Shown: positions 16,331-18,936 of the stretch, piece by piece
Layout of the letters: every line of letters starts with the position of its first letter
Position numbering within the stretch: position 1 is the first letter of the stretch
Source of the DNA: Obelidium mucronatum
Lineage: Eukaryota; Chytridiomycota; Chytridiomycetes; Chytridiales; Chytriomycetaceae
Assembly (NCBI GenBank): GCA_025765595.1
Contig: JAIVFH010000461.1
Location: forward strand, 1-18,936
DNA length: 18,936 nucleotides
Direction: 5' to 3'
Made by a program: the position numbers and the translations under genes
The notes under the pieces: model-generated
The model's input: only the letters and a program-made list of their open reading frames with translations
Database searches by the model: none
Told to the model about the DNA's origin: nothing

Positions 16331-18481
16331 ATGTCTCCAGCCACCGTCGACGACTGCATCACTCAACTTAACGACAAATTCGTGGATTTGCTGCTTCAGC
16401 AAAACCCGCTGCTTGCTCTCATTTACGGAATCAGAGGGCGCTACGAGGACCGCATCTTCAACTGCTCCAAAGAGTTCCACTTGTATCTAGTCAATGAAAT
16501 GAAGGCTCTTTTGGTCTCTGAAAAACACGTCTCACCGTGTACGCCGCAGCAAGAGCAGGACTTGGCGTTTTTGATTACTGCGATCGAACGCATTCTTATT
16601 CGTGAAGGGATTCCTGGAGAGAAGGGATATGTTCTTGAATTGAGCAATAAGTATGTTGGAATCTATAGCCGCAGGCGTTGTATTCTTACTTCTCTATTCT
16701 TTTCCTGTTATTTAACACTATCCTCTCACCACCAACAACGAAAAAGCCACATGATTGGCGAACTTCAAGGACTAGAACAAGACTTTAAATTCCAACCCGT
16801 GGAAACAATCCATGACCTGCACAACTATCGCACTCGTCTCTCACAGTTGCGAACGCAATGCCACTTTATGATTGAGAATTTCCAATCCGGAATCACCCGG
16901 AACGCCACCTTGAACAAAGTCGGCACTGAAATGCTTATTAAAATATGCGATGGCTTGACTGGAAACGGTGTGGATCTTCCAACTGCCGCCAGACGATCCG
17001 GCTTGAACCGTGCCGCTGCCGCCGAGATTCTTGCTGGTGACGCAGATTTTCTCGTCCCTGTTATCCAAGACGCGCTCTCTGGCATCCTCGCAGTGAAAAA
17101 ATTTCTGGAAACTCAATATTTGCCATTCGCAAGAACAAGCGATGGAATCAGTAACTTGGCCGATTCACAAAAAGTGTATGAAGGATACATTTACGAGTTT
17201 ACGGATTCATTCACCTCAGCAGAAGAATGGCACCAGCTGGGACTCTCGGAAGTATCTCGCATTGAAAAACTGTTGGAGGAAGCCAAACTCAATTGCGGAT
17301 ACCTTGGGTCTTTGGTTGAATTCCGACGTGATTTATTGGACAAGCAAAAGTACCCACATTTATATTTTCCATCCAATCAAAGTATCCTCAATGCCTGTGA
17401 AAATGTCATTTCTGATTCCAAGCATCGAATGGTGACTTGTTTCACAAAGTTTCCACCCCTGAACGCCAGGGTTGAACCAGTTCCTAAAGGATTGGAGCTG
17501 CAGAAACCGATTGGTTCTTATTATCCTGGAACCAAGACAATGTATTTATTCTTTTTTTTTGTTATAGTTTCAAACCTTTGTTTTTGCCTTTTATAACACA
17601 TAATTGGGGCCACCCCCTTCAAAAATTAGTCCTGGTACATTCTGGATCAACTTGAAACTTCAACTCGATTCTCCATCTCATCAACTCAAATCGTTGATTC
17701 TTCATGAAACGAATCCAGGACACCATCATCAAGGATCCCTTGCGAATCTCAAACAAACGCATGTCATTCGACGAATGGTTATGAGTGAACCATACCTCGA
17801 TGGATGGGCTCTCTACAGCGAGTTTTTGGGAGAGGAGCTTGGAATCTATACTGATCCTTTCGAGATTTTTGGACGGTAAGGAGTATTTGGGTTATCAAAA
17901 ATATTCTTCTTTTTTTTTGTAACTCAACCTTGGTTTTTTTTTTTTTTTGTTTTAGACTTGAAATGGAGATGCTCCGTGCTATCCGTCTTGTTGTAGACAC
18001 TGGTCTTCACTCCAAAGGATGGTCCATAAACCAATGCGTAGAATACATGACTCCCAAACTTGCAATGACAAGAGACGGAATCATTACAGAAGTCAATCGG
18101 TATACAGTGTACATTGGACAAGCGCTTTCATACAAGGCAGGAGAACTGAAAATCAAACAATTGCGAAGATTTGCGGAACAGGAACTGGGACCGGATGATC
18201 GGTTTTCATTGGCGGAGTTCCATTCGGTTGTTTTGGAATCGGGCGCTTTGCCTTTGGGGATGCTGGAAACTGTTGTTTGTGAGTGGGTTGGCTCCAAAAA
18301 GGCGGGGCGTTTTGTATCCTGTGGAGGGGTGGATAGTAAAATGTTGTTGACGCCGGATGCAAAAGGGAAGGAAAAACTGAAGCTCAATTCAAACAATACC
18401 TCCAGGTTCGCCATGGCGGTTTTATTCATTCTCGCAGTTGCGGTGAATATGTGGTGGGTATTGACTCCAGACCGCTATTAA
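16331..18481 (+). CDS. DUF885-family metallopeptidase-like protein with C-terminal membrane anchor
   Basis: A 628-residue protein in four exons: 16331-16650, 16747-17541, 17630-17875 and 17956-18481. All introns (16651-16746, 17542-17629, 17876-17955) are GT-AG with phase 2. The family hallmark LILHETNPGHHHQ puts putative zinc ligands at H397 and nearby (HExxPGHH), followed by DGWALYSEFLGEELG, whose Glu is the likely further ligand. Other DUF885 elements are YYPGT before the third exon, PGTFWIN, RAIRLVVDTGLHSKGWS and QALSYKAG. The family is viewed as gluzincin-like peptidases of largely unknown substrate. The C-terminus ends in one hydrophobic helix (about 605-622, FAMAVLFILAVAVNMWWVL) and a short tail, suggesting tail anchoring. 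No N-terminal signal is apparent. Confidence 0.88.
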
Positions 18482-18487
18482 AGTTTA

Positions 18488-18493
18488 AATAAA
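18488..18493 (+). promoter_or_regulatory. Polyadenylation hexamer AATAAA after the DUF885 gene
   Basis: It lies six bases after the TAA stop, in a 30 bp gap between convergent stop codons. Confidence 0.4.
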
Positions 18494-18511
18494 ACACGCA
18501 CTTGATATATT

Positions 18512-18936
18512 CTATCGCTTCTTGAACTTTTTCCCACCCGTCTTCTTCTTTCCAGCTTTTCCTCCGCCGCCGCCACTACCACCACCTGAAGAGGAGCCCG
18601 TAATCTTGATCCCCATCCCAACACTCTGTCCAGCACCCCTCCCCTTCTTTTTCCCCAGCTTGGAAACAGCCTCCACAGCCCTCTGCCCGACATGGAGCGT
18701 CCCATTCCTGAAATGCCCAACACCACCATCCAAAGCTTTCGGTTCCCCACGTTTCCCACCGCCGCCACTCTTTTTCCCTGCATTAGCCAGCTTCAAAGCC
18801 TTCTCCTTATCCCCACCCGCCATAATATGAGTCTTCATGGAACTATGATACATTCCCGATTCCTTGGCTTTCGTGAGTCGTTGTTGCATTCGCTTTTCTT
18901 CGGCTTTGATCATTTTGAGGCGGTCGGGAAGGGCAT
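18512..18936 (-). CDS. Basic Gly/Lys-rich protein, 5' end outside the window; possibly FAF1/C1orf131-like (DUF4602)
   Basis: The frame is open from the right edge of the window to a stop at 18512, giving about 141 residues of a longer protein. It is rich in Lys, Gly and Ser and begins in view with LPDRLKMIKAEEKRMQQRL. The phrase GGVGHFRNGTLHVGQRAV resembles the C-terminal element of DUF4602 proteins (human C1orf131, yeast Faf1), which take part in early small-subunit rRNA processing. A Gly/Lys-rich tail (GSGGGGGKAGKKK) follows, unusual for that family but typical of nucleolar proteins. The family assignment is tentative. An internal ATG (MIKAEE) exists, but coding clearly continues upstream of it. 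Confidence 0.5.
   Translation of the reverse strand, partial: ALPDRLKMIKAEEKRMQQRLTKAKESGMYHSSMKTHIMAGGDKEKALKLANAGKKSGGGGKRGEPKALDGGVGHFRNGTLHVGQRAVEAVSKLGKKKGRGAGQSVGMGIKITGSSSGGGSGGGGGKAGKKKTGGKKFKKR

Noticed and set aside
1..18936. Mobile elements, tRNA, rRNA, CRISPR or viral insertions
   Set aside because: No terminal repeats, transposase, cloverleaf, spaced repeats or viral genes were recognised by eye; a covariance-model scan could still reveal small RNAs in introns.
1..18936. A functional cluster for RNA modification and translation (TRF4, MTRFR, METTL25, TRM9, last gene)
   Set aside because: These are common housekeeping genes on both strands with unrelated neighbours between them; chance clustering is the simplest view.

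Overview
The window looks like compact nuclear DNA of a fungus, most likely a zoosporic (chytrid-type) one. The fungal signs are a Zn2Cys6 transcription factor with a fungal-type middle region and many short spliceosomal introns (about 49-114 nt). The zoosporic guess rests on a centrin-family gene and is inference. I see no bacterial operon, tRNA, rRNA, CRISPR array, transposon or virus. Gene models were assembled by hand from reading frames, GT-AG sites, intron phase and family knowledge, so exon borders are predictions.

Layout, left to right. 75-1485 (+): 3' part of a TRF4/PAPD5-type poly(A) polymerase with two apparent +1 frame breaks. 1492-2004 (+): mitochondrial GGQ release-factor-like protein (MTRFR type). 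2037-2813 (-): Bax-inhibitor/TMBIM protein. 2846-4877 (+): zinc-cluster transcription factor with two tandem clusters. 4972-6040 (-): orphan membrane protein. 6064-6382 (-): small acidic/basic orphan. 6445-7434 (+): mitochondrial carrier of the carnitine/acylcarnitine type. 7476-8793 (-): VAT1-like quinone oxidoreductase. 8860-9753 (-): orphan seven-helix protein. 9910-10209 (+): tiny orphan. 10195-11628 (-): single-pass membrane protein with a cytoplasmic SAM domain. 11672-13312 (+): METTL25-family methyltransferase. 13361-13900 (-): small PARP-like zinc-finger protein. 14136-15312 (-): centrin with a long N-terminal extension. 15402-16300 (-): TRM9 tRNA wobble methyltransferase. 16331-18481 (+): DUF885 metallopeptidase-like protein with a C-terminal membrane anchor. 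18512 to the right edge (-): basic nucleolar-type protein, cut by the window.

No stretch over about 240 bases lacks a gene. Divergent start codons lie as little as 30-43 bp apart, one same-strand pair is separated by 6 bp, and one convergent pair overlaps. In three genes an AATAAA hexamer overlaps the stop codon. Several genes concern RNA or translation (TRF4, MTRFR, TRM9, METTL25, the last gene), but nothing shows that they act as a unit. I find no convincing new multi-gene system. The best leads are the double zinc cluster with one lost cysteine, the SAM-domain receptor-like protein, sharply bounded GC-rich patches inside AT-rich genes, and the frame breaks in the polymerase gene.
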